The translations under genes were made by a program, and so were the position numbers. Below, piece by piece: positions 1 to 5,137 of a stretch of 23,464 bases of DNA (the stretch's first letter is position 1; every line of letters starts with the position of its first letter). Origin of the DNA: a virus. Under the pieces are notes generated by a model, which was given only the letters and a program-made list of their open reading frames with translations, ran no database searches and had not been told where the DNA came from. The stretch lies in the IMG/VR virus record IMGVR_UViG_3300030329_002525, positions 1-23,464 of that record. The stretch is one strand, 5' to 3'.

Positions 1-95
1 GCGGTCATAAGCGCCGACTTGCCCACGCCCGGACCACCTTGGATGTGGATGGGGTTCCCGGTCTGGATCGCAACTGCTGTGGCCTGAAAAGACAT
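1..95 (-). CDS. AAA+-type P-loop ATPase, N-terminal part only (runs off the left edge)
   Basis: Reading leftward from the ATG at 95, the first 31 complete codons encode a protein with a clear Walker A loop, GGPGVGKSA, at residues 20-28. The lead-in NPIHIQGGPG is typical of AAA+ ATPases of the MoxR or dynein-related type, which use ATP to remodel proteins or load metals. The start is firm: a strong Shine-Dalgarno (GAAAGGAGAGAG on the minus strand) lies just upstream, preceded by one copy of the TCCGGA palindrome and, further up, by a promoter. Walker B, the arginine finger and any partner domain lie outside the window, so subfamily and role stay open. In some phages such ATPases sit beside a VWA-domain protein. 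It is the last visible gene of the leftward arm. Confidence 0.75.
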   Translation of the reverse strand, partial: MSFQATAVAIQTGNPIHIQGGPGVGKSALMT

Positions 96-111
96 GATAC
101 TCTCTCCTTTC

Positions 112-124
112 TCCGGAGTCCGGA
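112..124. repeat. TCCGGA palindrome, copy 1
   Basis: TCCGGAGTCCGGA, symmetric around the central G and extended to TTC...GAA (109-127). It lies 16 nt upstream of the ATPase start codon, directly next to its Shine-Dalgarno. One of nine copies, all in the left 4.4 kb. Confidence 0.9.
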
Positions 125-255
125 GAATTTCTGGTGAATGAAAGGAGGCGCCATCCATTATCCCGCTTAGAGCGCCACCACCGGGTAGAACTACGGGTCC
201 CGGCCCCCATCTCTAAGGCAACCGCAATGGGGCAAATGATATGTCACTGTCAACT

Positions 256-284
256 AAGATACACAATAAGGGAGATACTGTCAA
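256..284 (-). promoter_or_regulatory. Leftward sigma-70-like promoter before the ATPase gene
   Basis: On the minus strand, TTGACA (284-279) is separated by exactly 17 bp from TATCTT (261-256). The -35 is consensus and the -10 matches 4 of 6. It sits just past the stop codon of the C2H2-finger gene. The predicted RNA starts near 249, leaving a leader of about 150 nt that contains palindrome copy 1. The -10 hexamer is the same as in the promoters at 2339-2367 and 5138-5166. The 185-bp gap 96-280 holds nothing else that I recognise. Confidence 0.55.
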
Positions 285-1138
285 CCTCCAAGAGCGGAGA
301 ATGTCGCGTAGGTTTTGACGGCATCCTCATCGAAGATCACCCCATCAATAACCTTTCTCCATGCAGCCTTTTGCCCCATAGACTGAGCCCTCTCCGCATC
401 GTCCCTGCCATAGTAGAAGGTTCTCCACTTGATCCCCTTGGCGAGAGCATCCTCATGCTCCACCACATGCTCCTTTGTCCACATGCCAGAGTTCCACCTG
501 CTCGCTCCCCCTGCCTTGTTGTAGGAGTGAGGGTGGCGAACGATAAGGTCTTCATAAAACTTTTCCCGCTCCGCTCGTAGCTCTTTGGGATTGGGCGACT
601 GGAACCCGTGTTGCTGATTCACCACTTGAGGGTGGTCGTTTATCTCCAGCAGTTCACTCAGCACCCTGAAAGTGTTTGAGTTTGACGGCACCTTGCGCCA
701 TCCTCCCGCTTCCAGTTCAGCGATGCGGACGCGCCCCTTGTGGCTGGCGCTCCGCTCGTGGCTCTTTATGTTTTTAACATGCTTCTTACACAGGGGGCAA
801 TACTTCTTGTCTTCAAGAGCCGCCTCTTTTGTGGCATAATCCTCAACCACATCCTGCATGAGCTGTAGATACTTGGCGTTGTTGGTATCATACAGCCGCT
901 CCCGGCGGCTTGGTTCGCCCTCTTCATCCAGCAACCAGTTGATCTTCCGCTTCAGACCGAAGCGTAGACTTTCCGCTGGACTACCGCCTAGTGCCTTCAT
1001 GAATCGCTGGGCCGGGTCCGGGTTGGGGTGTTCCCGCTCCCGCTTAATGGCATTGACGATGACCCCATAGTGATACGCGAGGTCGTTTACGCACTGATCC
1101 ATTGCCCGTGCGATGTGTTCCAACTGTGAAGGTGTCAT
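281..1138 (-). CDS. Phage protein with a central C2H2 zinc finger, function unknown
   Basis: 285 residues. The ATG at 1138 overlaps the stop of the HNH gene (ATGA), so the two are probably translationally coupled. An in-frame ATG exists 20 codons upstream, inside the HNH gene, but the coupled start is more natural. Residues 114-133 form a classical C-x2-C-x9-H-x5-H finger (C114, C117, H127, H133) on a basic surface, suggesting nucleic-acid binding. The N-terminal 110 residues are probably helical and charged. The C-terminal half is rich in aromatic, Lys and Glu residues (motifs GGASRWNSGMW and WRTFYYGRDD) and could be a separate domain. I do not recognise the family. Adjacency to an HNH nuclease suggests DNA metabolism, which is inference only. 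Confidence 0.75.
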   Translation of the reverse strand: MTPSQLEHIARAMDQCVNDLAYHYGVIVNAIKREREHPNPDPAQRFMKALGGSPAESLRFGLKRKINWLLDEEGEPSRRERLYDTNNAKYLQLMQDVVEDYATKEAALEDKKYCPLCKKHVKNIKSHERSASHKGRVRIAELEAGGWRKVPSNSNTFRVLSELLEINDHPQVVNQQHGFQSPNPKELRAEREKFYEDLIVRHPHSYNKAGGASRWNSGMWTKEHVVEHEDALAKGIKWRTFYYGRDDAERAQSMGQKAAWRKVIDGVIFDEDAVKTYATFSALGG

Positions 1139-1581
1139 GCGGTCTCTCCTTTGCTGTGATGGTGAACCCTGTGGCAGTTTGCGCACAGGATGATGCACTT
1201 CTCTGCTTCGCGCTGGATCTTTGCGAAGCCATACCTTTTCCGCTGCGCTTCGTTAAGGGCGAATAGTTTCTCCTCTTCGTTGATGTGGTGAAAGTCGAGC
1301 GCACAGGCATGGCTATTGTAACCACACTCTTTGCACCCTCTGTCTGTCTTGTAGGCGTTGAGCCAGTCCAGTATCGCCCGGCTCCGGGCCTTGTTTTTCT
1401 TCAGCACCCGCGCCTTGTTGGCGATGTAGTATTGCTGGCCATACTCCCGCTGGCACGGGCGACAGTAGCTGTAGCTGGATTGCCGCCCATGATTGGGGCG
1501 CTTGCCCACATCATCGGTCTGCCGCTTGCACCGGGGGCAAACGAACACCCCCGATGCTTTTCCGGACTCCGGAGAAATCAT
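1135..1581 (-). CDS. HNH endonuclease with N-terminal zinc ribbon
   Basis: 148 residues. An N-terminal ribbon (C15-x2-C18 and C40-x2-C43) is followed by a linker rich in Lys and Arg. The HNH/beta-beta-alpha-metal nuclease comes last: structural cysteines C83/C86 and C133/C136, the DFHH pair at 97-99, and a final H137 with H140. Such enzymes nick or cut DNA. Phages use them as homing endonucleases, in packaging beside terminase, or in host-DNA attack. Here it lies in the left arm away from terL, so a packaging role is less likely. The ATG at 1581 overlaps the stop of the preceding gene (TAATG) and has GGAGAGG upstream. A GTG at 1548 is an alternative start. Palindrome copy 2 falls inside codons 3-7 if the ATG is used. 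Confidence 0.85.
   Translation of the reverse strand: MISPESGKASGVFVCPRCKRQTDDVGKRPNHGRQSSYSYCRPCQREYGQQYYIANKARVLKKNKARSRAILDWLNAYKTDRGCKECGYNSHACALDFHHINEEEKLFALNEAQRKRYGFAKIQREAEKCIILCANCHRVHHHSKGETA
1561..1573. repeat. TCCGGA palindrome, copy 2
   Basis: TCCGGACTCCGGA, central base C on the + strand, flanked by TTT and GAAA. It lies within the first codons of the HNH ORF (read as SPESGK), or 12 nt before the alternative GTG start at 1548. Confidence 0.9.
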
Positions 1582-2273
1582 TAGCTCGCCTCTCCGGAGC
1601 GGACAAACTGCAAGCTAAAGGTCAGGTGGTAGTTGGGCGGCGTCTTGCGCCCCGGCACCTTGGTGTAGTCGTAAAAGGTCACGTCGGGAAACATGTCGAA
1701 CAACTCCGGAAAGATCCGCTCCCACCGGAGATCGCTGGTCCCGTTGAGCCGCACCGCTGGCCTCTTGTTTTCCCGCTTGGCCTTGCGGACCAGTGCCTTG
1801 ATCTCTTTGACCAGTTGCGCCTTGTAGGCTGGCCTATCCTTTAGGAATAGCGCGGCCCGGCGTTGTCTCGCCTCTTGTACATTGTCGAACACTCCGCGCC
1901 CGGATTCATCAAGGCAATACATCCAACACGGCTTGTCGCCGTCTGTCTTCTTCGCTTTGCCCTTGCTCCGCACCCCAATGACATGAGGGGTTGTGGGATC
2001 TAAGAATCTCCAATCCCTTTTATCCCCGTCGAAAACCGGGTAGCCCCAAAAGGTGGCGGGTAGCGGTGCGTCTTTCTTTACAGCAAAGACCACCGCCACA
2101 TTGCCGCCATCCTCTAAGAATTCTCGCGCCTCTTTGTCGTTCGCCTTGTGGGCGAATGCGCAAAAGTTCGCTCCGCTTTTGGTGTATGGAGGTAGGTGCT
2201 GGATCGCACCTAGAATATTCTCGCCCTCTTTGGCGGTCTTCGCGTTGGCGCTAGCGGGTGTGAGAAGTGCCAT
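1581..2273 (-). CDS. GP88-like phage protein (conserved, function unknown)
   Basis: 230 residues from the ATG at 2273, chosen over an upstream in-frame ATG because AAAAGGAG stands 6 nt before it. Several motifs recall a phage family annotated as gene product 88/GP88-like: CLDESGRGVFDNVQEAR (120-136), KDRPAYKAQLVKEIKALVRK (145-164), RLNGTSDLRWE (175-185), FYDYTKVP (200-207) and NYHLTFS (214-220). Family members carry a compact cysteine cluster ahead of the GRG motif. Here C38 is separated from C116/C120 by about 75 residues containing WGYPVFDGDKRDWRFLD, which looks like an insertion. The biochemical activity of the family is not known to me. A promoter and palindrome copy 3 lie directly upstream, and the HNH and C2H2 genes follow in the same transcript. 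Confidence 0.75.
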   Translation of the reverse strand: MALLTPASANAKTAKEGENILGAIQHLPPYTKSGANFCAFAHKANDKEAREFLEDGGNVAVVFAVKKDAPLPATFWGYPVFDGDKRDWRFLDPTTPHVIGVRSKGKAKKTDGDKPCWMYCLDESGRGVFDNVQEARQRRAALFLKDRPAYKAQLVKEIKALVRKAKRENKRPAVRLNGTSDLRWERIFPELFDMFPDVTFYDYTKVPGRKTPPNYHLTFSLQFVRSGEAS

Positions 2274-2286
2274 CGTTCGCTCCTTT

Positions 2287-2299
2287 TCCGGACTCCGGA
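2287..2299. repeat. TCCGGA palindrome, copy 3
   Basis: TCCGGACTCCGGA followed on the minus strand directly by the ribosome-binding site AAAAGGAG and, 13 nt away, by the ATG of the GP88-like gene. It lies in the 5' leader of the promoter at 2339-2367. Confidence 0.9.
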
Positions 2300-2338
2300 A
2301 TTTGTGGTGGTAGTGGGTGGTGCTGTGTATTGACAATA

Positions 2339-2367
2339 AAGATAGTAAAGGGACTACTCGTTGTCAA
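2339..2367 (-). promoter_or_regulatory. Leftward sigma-70-like promoter before the GP88-like gene
   Basis: Minus strand TTGACA (2367-2362), 17-bp spacer, TATCTT (2344-2339). Same hexamers and spacing as the promoter at 256-284. The -35 overlaps the last codons of the 61-residue basic gene. The expected RNA start is near 2331, giving a leader of about 60 nt with palindrome copy 3. Confidence 0.55.
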
Positions 2368-2539
2368 CCGAAAAGTGCAACAACTCAAACTCCTTTGCGC
2401 GGCGAACCGCGCCCCGTTGGCGGAGCCGCGCCCCCTTGTGCCGCCGGGAATGCGAACGCTTGACCCACTTGCGATCACTCCGGTGATAAGTGGCCTCAGA
2501 AATCGTCTTGTAATTGCCGCGCCGATCATAGGGGGTCAT
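2354..2539 (-). CDS. Small basic hypothetical protein (61 aa)
   Basis: The ATG at 2539 has AAGGAG upstream at good spacing and overlaps the stop of the preceding small membrane ORF (ATGA). The product is strongly basic in its middle (SHSRRHKGARLRQRGAVRR, residues 28-46) and ends in FSVDNE. There is no zinc-binding pattern, signal peptide or membrane segment. A short basic phage protein could bind DNA or RNA, but no family is recognised. The coupled start and ribosome-binding site support it as a real gene. Confidence 0.6.
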   Translation of the reverse strand: MTPYDRRGNYKTISEATYHRSDRKWVKRSHSRRHKGARLRQRGAVRRAKEFELLHFSVDNE

Positions 2540-2700
2540 GCGTTTCTCCTTATAGGACGGTGCGTTCGACCGTCCCGGTAAAGGTACCGGCTTTTCCGGA
2601 GTCCGGAGCGCCGGGACCACAGCGTGTATGTGATTATGGCGATGGCATAGGGACCGATCAGCAGTCCCACCTCAGCCAGCGCCAGCAGCCACCCGCCCAT
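2536..2700 (-). CDS. Small single-pass membrane protein candidate (54 aa)
   Basis: The ATG at 2700 overlaps the stop of the preceding gene (TAATG), and the TGA overlaps the next start (ATGA), so it is coupled at both ends. Residues 4-27 form a hydrophobic segment (WLLALAEVGLLIGPYAIAII) followed by a very basic tail, the pattern of a type II or inside-positive single-pass protein. It has no obvious Shine-Dalgarno of its own. Palindrome copy 4 lies inside it and reads as RSGLRK. Function unknown: small phage membrane proteins can be spanins, antiholins or superinfection-exclusion factors, but nothing here decides. Confidence 0.5.
   Translation of the reverse strand: MGGWLLALAEVGLLIGPYAIAIITYTLWSRRSGLRKSRYLYRDGRTHRPIRRNA
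2595..2607. repeat. TCCGGA palindrome, copy 4
   Basis: TCCGGAGTCCGGA inside the 54-residue membrane ORF and 55 nt upstream of the start of the 61-residue basic gene. Confidence 0.9.
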
Positions 2701-2888
2701 TAGTCGCAATGATCGAAGCGATATCCGCTTGCGATCCAGTACGTCTGTGTGTGGTCGTTGGCGTCCTGCAACTTCATAGGCTTACGAAAGGTGGTCCCGT
2801 AGCCAGCCGGGTGATACTCTCGTTTCACCCGGTCAATCTTCGCTTGAAGTTTCTCAAGCGAATCAGCTTTTAAAACGTAGGTCTTCAT
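2700..2888 (-). CDS. Small hypothetical protein (62 aa)
   Basis: The start at 2888 is supported by AAAGGGG about 6 nt upstream. The N-terminal half (KTYVLKADSLEKLQAKIDRVKR) predicts a strand and an amphipathic helix. The C-terminal half is rich in aromatics (YHPAGYGTTFRKP, TQTYWIASGYRFDH), suggesting a compact alpha/beta fold. There are no cysteine pairs or catalytic motifs that I recognise. Palindrome copy 5 lies 25 nt upstream. Its stop overlaps the start of the small membrane ORF. Likely a real early or accessory phage gene of unknown role. Confidence 0.6.
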   Translation of the reverse strand: MKTYVLKADSLEKLQAKIDRVKREYHPAGYGTTFRKPMKLQDANDHTQTYWIASGYRFDHCD

Positions 2889-2901
2889 TGCTTGCCCCTT
2901 T

Positions 2902-3012
2902 CTATTGGTTTTTTCCGGAGTCCGGAAAATTTAGGGTGGGCCGTAAAACGAAAACGTAGAGTGCGCCAGTATACAGCACGGCTAGACTGAGTATGAGAAG
3001 ATATTGCCACAT
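2902..3012 (-). CDS. Very small single-pass membrane protein candidate (36 aa)
   Basis: The ATG at 3012 is 4 nt beyond the stop of the preceding gene and has AAAGGGG 9 nt upstream, a good site for so short an ORF. Residues 3-23 are continuously hydrophobic (QYLLILSLAVLYTGALYVFV), followed by a short polar tail whose FPDSGK is encoded by palindrome copy 5. No function can be assigned. It would be missed by length-filtered gene callers. The alternative is chance hydrophobicity, but the ribosome-binding site and operon fit argue against that. Confidence 0.5.
   Translation of the reverse strand: MWQYLLILSLAVLYTGALYVFVLRPTLNFPDSGKNQ
2914..2926. repeat. TCCGGA palindrome, copy 5
   Basis: TCCGGAGTCCGGA within the full 19-bp form TTTTCCGGAGTCCGGAAAA (2911-2929). 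It overlaps the last codons of the 36-residue ORF and precedes the 62-residue gene by 25 nt. Confidence 0.92.
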
Positions 3013-3016
3013 GTGA

Positions 3017-3199
3017 TCAATCCCCTTTATAGTCGTTTGGGTTGTATCGGACAACTGGCGCGCCTACCGCCTCTATAGCTTCCTCCTGACTCTTGAAAAC
3101 AAAAGGCAAAGCGATTTTGTGGGTGTCTAAGTCTATATATACCCAGCTGTGGCCGCCTCTATAGGCAATGTTTATCCTAGACACCATTGCGTGTTTCAT
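3017..3199 (-). CDS. Small hypothetical protein (60 aa)
   Basis: The start at 3199 has GGAG 9 nt upstream. A second ATG follows four codons later. The sequence (INIAYRGGHSWVYIDLDTH, then FVFKSQEEAIEAVGAPVVRY) predicts a beta-hairpin followed by a helix and a strand. There is no membrane segment and no metal site. It is followed after 4 nt by the 36-residue membrane ORF and preceded by a 119-bp gap with two palindrome copies. I do not recognise the family. Confidence 0.6.
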   Translation of the reverse strand: MKHAMVSRINIAYRGGHSWVYIDLDTHKIALPFVFKSQEEAIEAVGAPVVRYNPNDYKGD

Positions 3200-3276
3200 A
3201 TTGATAGCTCCATTGGTTATAGGTGTTTCGGCCTTACGGCCTTTTCAAGGACGGTCCCGCACCGCCCGACACCTTT

Positions 3277-3289
3277 TCCGGAGTCCGGA
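3277..3289. repeat. TCCGGA palindrome, copy 6
   Basis: TCCGGAGTCCGGA, half of a head-to-tail pair with copy 7 separated by only 5 bp. It lies in the gap between the 229-residue and the 60-residue genes. Confidence 0.92.
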
Positions 3290-3294
3290 AATTC

Positions 3295-3307
3295 TCCGGA
3301 CTCCGGA
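3295..3307. repeat. TCCGGA palindrome, copy 7
   Basis: TCCGGACTCCGGA, 18 bp centre-to-centre from copy 6 and with the opposite central base. This is the only paired occurrence in the window. Confidence 0.92.
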
Positions 3308-3318
3308 AAACTGGTTAT

Positions 3319-4008
3319 CTACTTTAAGACAATCCCCTCTTCGCCCAGCCGATCCAACAGGTTGTTGAGCATAGCGACGGTGTCGGCCTTGCTGGCTTTG
3401 CCCGTCTTGGCCTTTTCCAGCTCTTTGCTGTTTATATGGCTGGCGACGCTGGCGGCGACGGCGCGCTTTATCGCTGGCGCGTTTCCGCTAGTGACCGGCT
3501 TTTTCTCCGCGGCCTTGCTAGGGCTAGCCTTTACCCGGCACGTCTGAACATAGGCCCGGACATCGCTGGACTTGAAAAGCCCTTGGTCTACCAAGTGCGC
3601 CACAATTTCCTTGATACCGACAGAGAAATTTTTGGGCCGCGACAGGGGCGCTAGCTCATGAAGCGCCGATACCGAAAAGCTGGCCGCGCAATTCTGAAAA
3701 AATGCGGCCGACGGCATCGCCTCATACACCTGAGCGCTTTTCAGCCAGTAGCTAAAGGTCTCCGACTCCAAACCCCGCTGGCCGCGCTCCGCAACTATGG
3801 CATGGGCAAGGTCGCTACGCTTGACGGTTTTTGCCTCCAATTCCCCCGCCAATTCTTCGTTGAACTCCAACGCGCCGACAATTGCCTTGCCTACTTCATA
3901 TACTTCCCGCTTGCTGGCGGCGGCGATACTTTCTCCGCGCTTCTGTGTTACGTCTACGATAAGAGTCGCGGCGGCTTTAACGGCGGCGGTGATATTGAGA
4001 GTGCTCAT
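3319..4008 (-). CDS. Hypothetical Ala/Lys-rich phage protein (229 aa)
   Basis: The start at 4008 is supported by AAAGGAG 7 nt upstream. Residues 1-160 look mostly helical and folded (for example REVYEVGKAIVGALEFNEEL and FSYWLKSAQVYEAMPS). Residues 160-205 are a low-complexity Lys/Ala/Pro linker (KASPSKAAEKKPVTSGNAP). A short helix (DTVAMLNNLLDRLGEEG) closes the protein, the layout of a folded domain tethered to a small interaction motif. I do not recognise the family. It has the first well-supported start of the leftward arm, so early expression and a regulatory or replication-accessory role are possible (inference). Confidence 0.7.
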   Translation of the reverse strand: MSTLNITAAVKAAATLIVDVTQKRGESIAAASKREVYEVGKAIVGALEFNEELAGELEAKTVKRSDLAHAIVAERGQRGLESETFSYWLKSAQVYEAMPSAAFFQNCAASFSVSALHELAPLSRPKNFSVGIKEIVAHLVDQGLFKSSDVRAYVQTCRVKASPSKAAEKKPVTSGNAPAIKRAVAASVASHINSKELEKAKTGKASKADTVAMLNNLLDRLGEEGIVLK

Positions 4009-4009
4009 T

Positions 4010-4231
4010 TTACGGCTCCTTTGTGTGCTGGCGTGGCCAGCGGTGAACTACGATGTAAACGAATGGGAAGCCAAAGATACAGGGTATTGACAAAATAGCA
4101 AGCGGGGGAATTTTTCCGGAGTCCGGAAAACGGGACCGATCCTTGCCCCTATAATGAATAGGAGAATTGGACCTAAACCAGATAGATAGGTAAACGCTGT
4201 AAGCTATTGGGACACAGAGCGATATAAACAA
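4010..4231 (-). CDS. Possible small two-segment membrane ORF, weakly supported
   Basis: An open frame of 73 codons begins only at a TTG (4231), has no Shine-Dalgarno and ends 1 nt before the next ATG. It has two hydrophobic stretches, residues 2-19 and 41-62 (LAILSIPCIFGFPFVYIVV), separated by a basic loop. The loop includes palindrome copy 8, read as FPDSGK, as in the 36-residue ORF. A promoter-like sequence for the 229-residue gene overlaps its 3' half. The repeated membrane-segment pattern argues for it; the poor start argues against it. Confidence 0.25.
   Translation of the reverse strand: MFISLCVPIAYSVYLSIWFRSNSPIHYRGKDRSRFPDSGKIPPLAILSIPCIFGFPFVYIVVHRWPRQHTKEP
4074..4101 (-). promoter_or_regulatory. 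Weak leftward promoter before the 229-aa gene
   Basis: Minus strand TTGCTA (4101-4096), 16-bp spacer, TATCTT (4079-4074). The -10 is the same as at the other leftward promoters. The leader to the 4008 start would be about 60 nt. Palindrome copy 8 lies 13 bp upstream of the -35. Confidence 0.35.
4115..4127. repeat. TCCGGA palindrome, copy 8
   Basis: TCCGGAGTCCGGA within TTTTCCGGAGTCCGGAAAA (4112-4130), just upstream of the weak promoter for the 229-residue gene. Confidence 0.92.
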
Positions 4232-4306
4232 AATGAAGCTAAAGTGAAACTTTTTTTAAAAAAACCCTAAAAAACCCCTTTACCTAGCGGATTTAGCGTT
4301 TACCTA
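4187..4306. repeat. TTTACCTA boxes: inverted 12-mer plus a third copy
   Basis: TAGGTAAACGCT (4187-4198) is the exact inverse of AGCGTTTACCTA (4295-4306). A further TTTACCTA stands at 4279-4286, exactly 20 bp (about two helical turns) before the one at 4299-4306. Between the arms is a T7/A7-rich tract (4251-4276). This arrangement fits operator or initiator boxes for a dimeric DNA-binding protein; no protein is identified. Confidence 0.6.
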
Positions 4307-4391
4307 CCAGATTAATGAACTTAATTTAACCTGATTAAGCTGGCCTTTTATAGCCCTAAACAAGGGGCGAAAACAGACTATTTATGGCCGT

Positions 4392-4404
4392 TCCGGAGTC
4401 CGGA
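4392..4404. repeat. TCCGGA palindrome, copy 9
   Basis: TCCGGAGTCCGGA, the outermost (rightmost) copy, upstream of the entire leftward gene set and about 160 bp from the nearest open frame. Confidence 0.92.
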
Positions 4405-4508
4405 AAATACGCCGGGTAAATGAGGGTAATATGTCCATAATTCAGACAGGTAATACCGCCATATATCAATAGGTATAGGGACCGTGTATCGAAAATAGTT
4501 GTAAAGCA

Positions 4509-4883
4509 TTGCGACACAGTCTTTTATCTATGGTATCACGGGGTTAAAATATGCGATATCCGGGCACTTATGGCATGCGATAATATGGCTTGACGCTAAG
4601 TTGTTGCAGGACAATAGTATAGAGCAGGTAGGGTATCCGGCCTCTTTTCTTCTATTTACCCGGCGATTCCCTGCGAGGGGCGCGACCTAAGCCCTTGCGG
4701 CACAGTAACTTAGCGCGATTCCTTCTATATGGGCAAACATTTCCCTTGACAAGTGTCACCTTGCCACTATATGGGCGTAACTCGTTGCAGCACAACGCTT
4801 TGCCATATGAAGAATCTTCCCACGGCAGTAATTTCCTGCGTAGGAAAAGATTTCCCTTGACAGCGCAAATCATTGCGGCACAA
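4509..4883. repeat. Five-copy TTGCRGCACAA motif with ~90-bp period
   Basis: Copies start at 4509 (TTGCGACACAG), 4604 (TTGCAGGACAA), 4695 (TTGCGGCACAG), 4785 (TTGCAGCACAA) and 4873 (TTGCGGCACAA). The steps are 95, 91, 90 and 88 bp. The last three are best conserved and share a following CTTWGC-like block. CTATATGGGC occurs twice inside the array (4725 and 4767). The steps are close to 8.5 helical turns. A related CATTGTCGCACAA occurs at 8164 in the leader of the structural operon. Confidence 0.6.
4746..4773 (+). promoter_or_regulatory. Possible rightward promoter within the motif array
   Basis: TTGACA (4746-4751), 16-bp spacer, TATATG (4768-4773). It is one of three TTTCYCTTGACA elements. The other two, at 4857 and 4911, lack a good -10. 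No ORF follows closely, so any RNA would be a long leader or non-coding. Confidence 0.3.
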
Positions 4884-5036
4884 CGACTTAGCGATGGGAA
4901 AAGTTTTCTCTTGACAGGGGCCGATAGTGGGCGGCTTCCCCCGGTGCGCGCCCGGTTTTATTAAAAACCTACCCCTACTGAGTCTACCATTTTACCCCCC
5001 TATACATTATCTATGGTATACCGCACATATTCGCGC

Positions 5037-5112
5037 TACTGCGACCTACACGGGCAGTATATACCCCGACATTTCCTTACTACGACACAATTACGCGGTA
5101 TATACCCCGATA
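5037..5112. repeat. Direct repeat, 41-bp period, ending in GTATATACCCCGAYA
   Basis: GTATATACCCCGACA at 5057-5071 and GTATATACCCCGATA at 5098-5112. Each is preceded by a related TACTRCGACMYA block (near 5037 and 5078), so the unit is about 35 bp. The period is almost exactly four helical turns. A degenerate third element, GGTATACC, is at about 5015. Confidence 0.6.
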
Positions 5113-5137
5113 TAACAGTATTTTAAGTTCCAGTCGC

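Noticed and set aside
134-580. 148-codon open frame on the + strand opposite the C2H2-finger gene
   Set aside because: Shadow of a real gene: no ribosome-binding site, composition without fold-like pattern, and the minus-strand frame has a zinc finger and coupled start.
112-4404. Reading the TCCGGA palindromes as rho-independent terminators
   Set aside because: The flanks are TTTT before and AAAA after the stem, the reverse of a terminator, and several copies lie within coding frames or just before starts.
4652-4964. Open frames on both strands in the control region (73 and 89 codons)
   Set aside because: Their peptide repeats (VKGN, FPLT) simply mirror the DNA repeat array. They have no ribosome-binding sites and no fold.
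4954-4969. GGTTTT-ATTA-AAAACC hairpin as a terminator
   Set aside because: Only six A/T-rich pairs and no following T-run; too weak to call.
4509-5112. CRISPR array or tRNA genes in the control region
   Set aside because: Repeats are too short and too degenerate, with spacers longer than CRISPR spacers. No cloverleaf-like stem order or T-loop motif was found.
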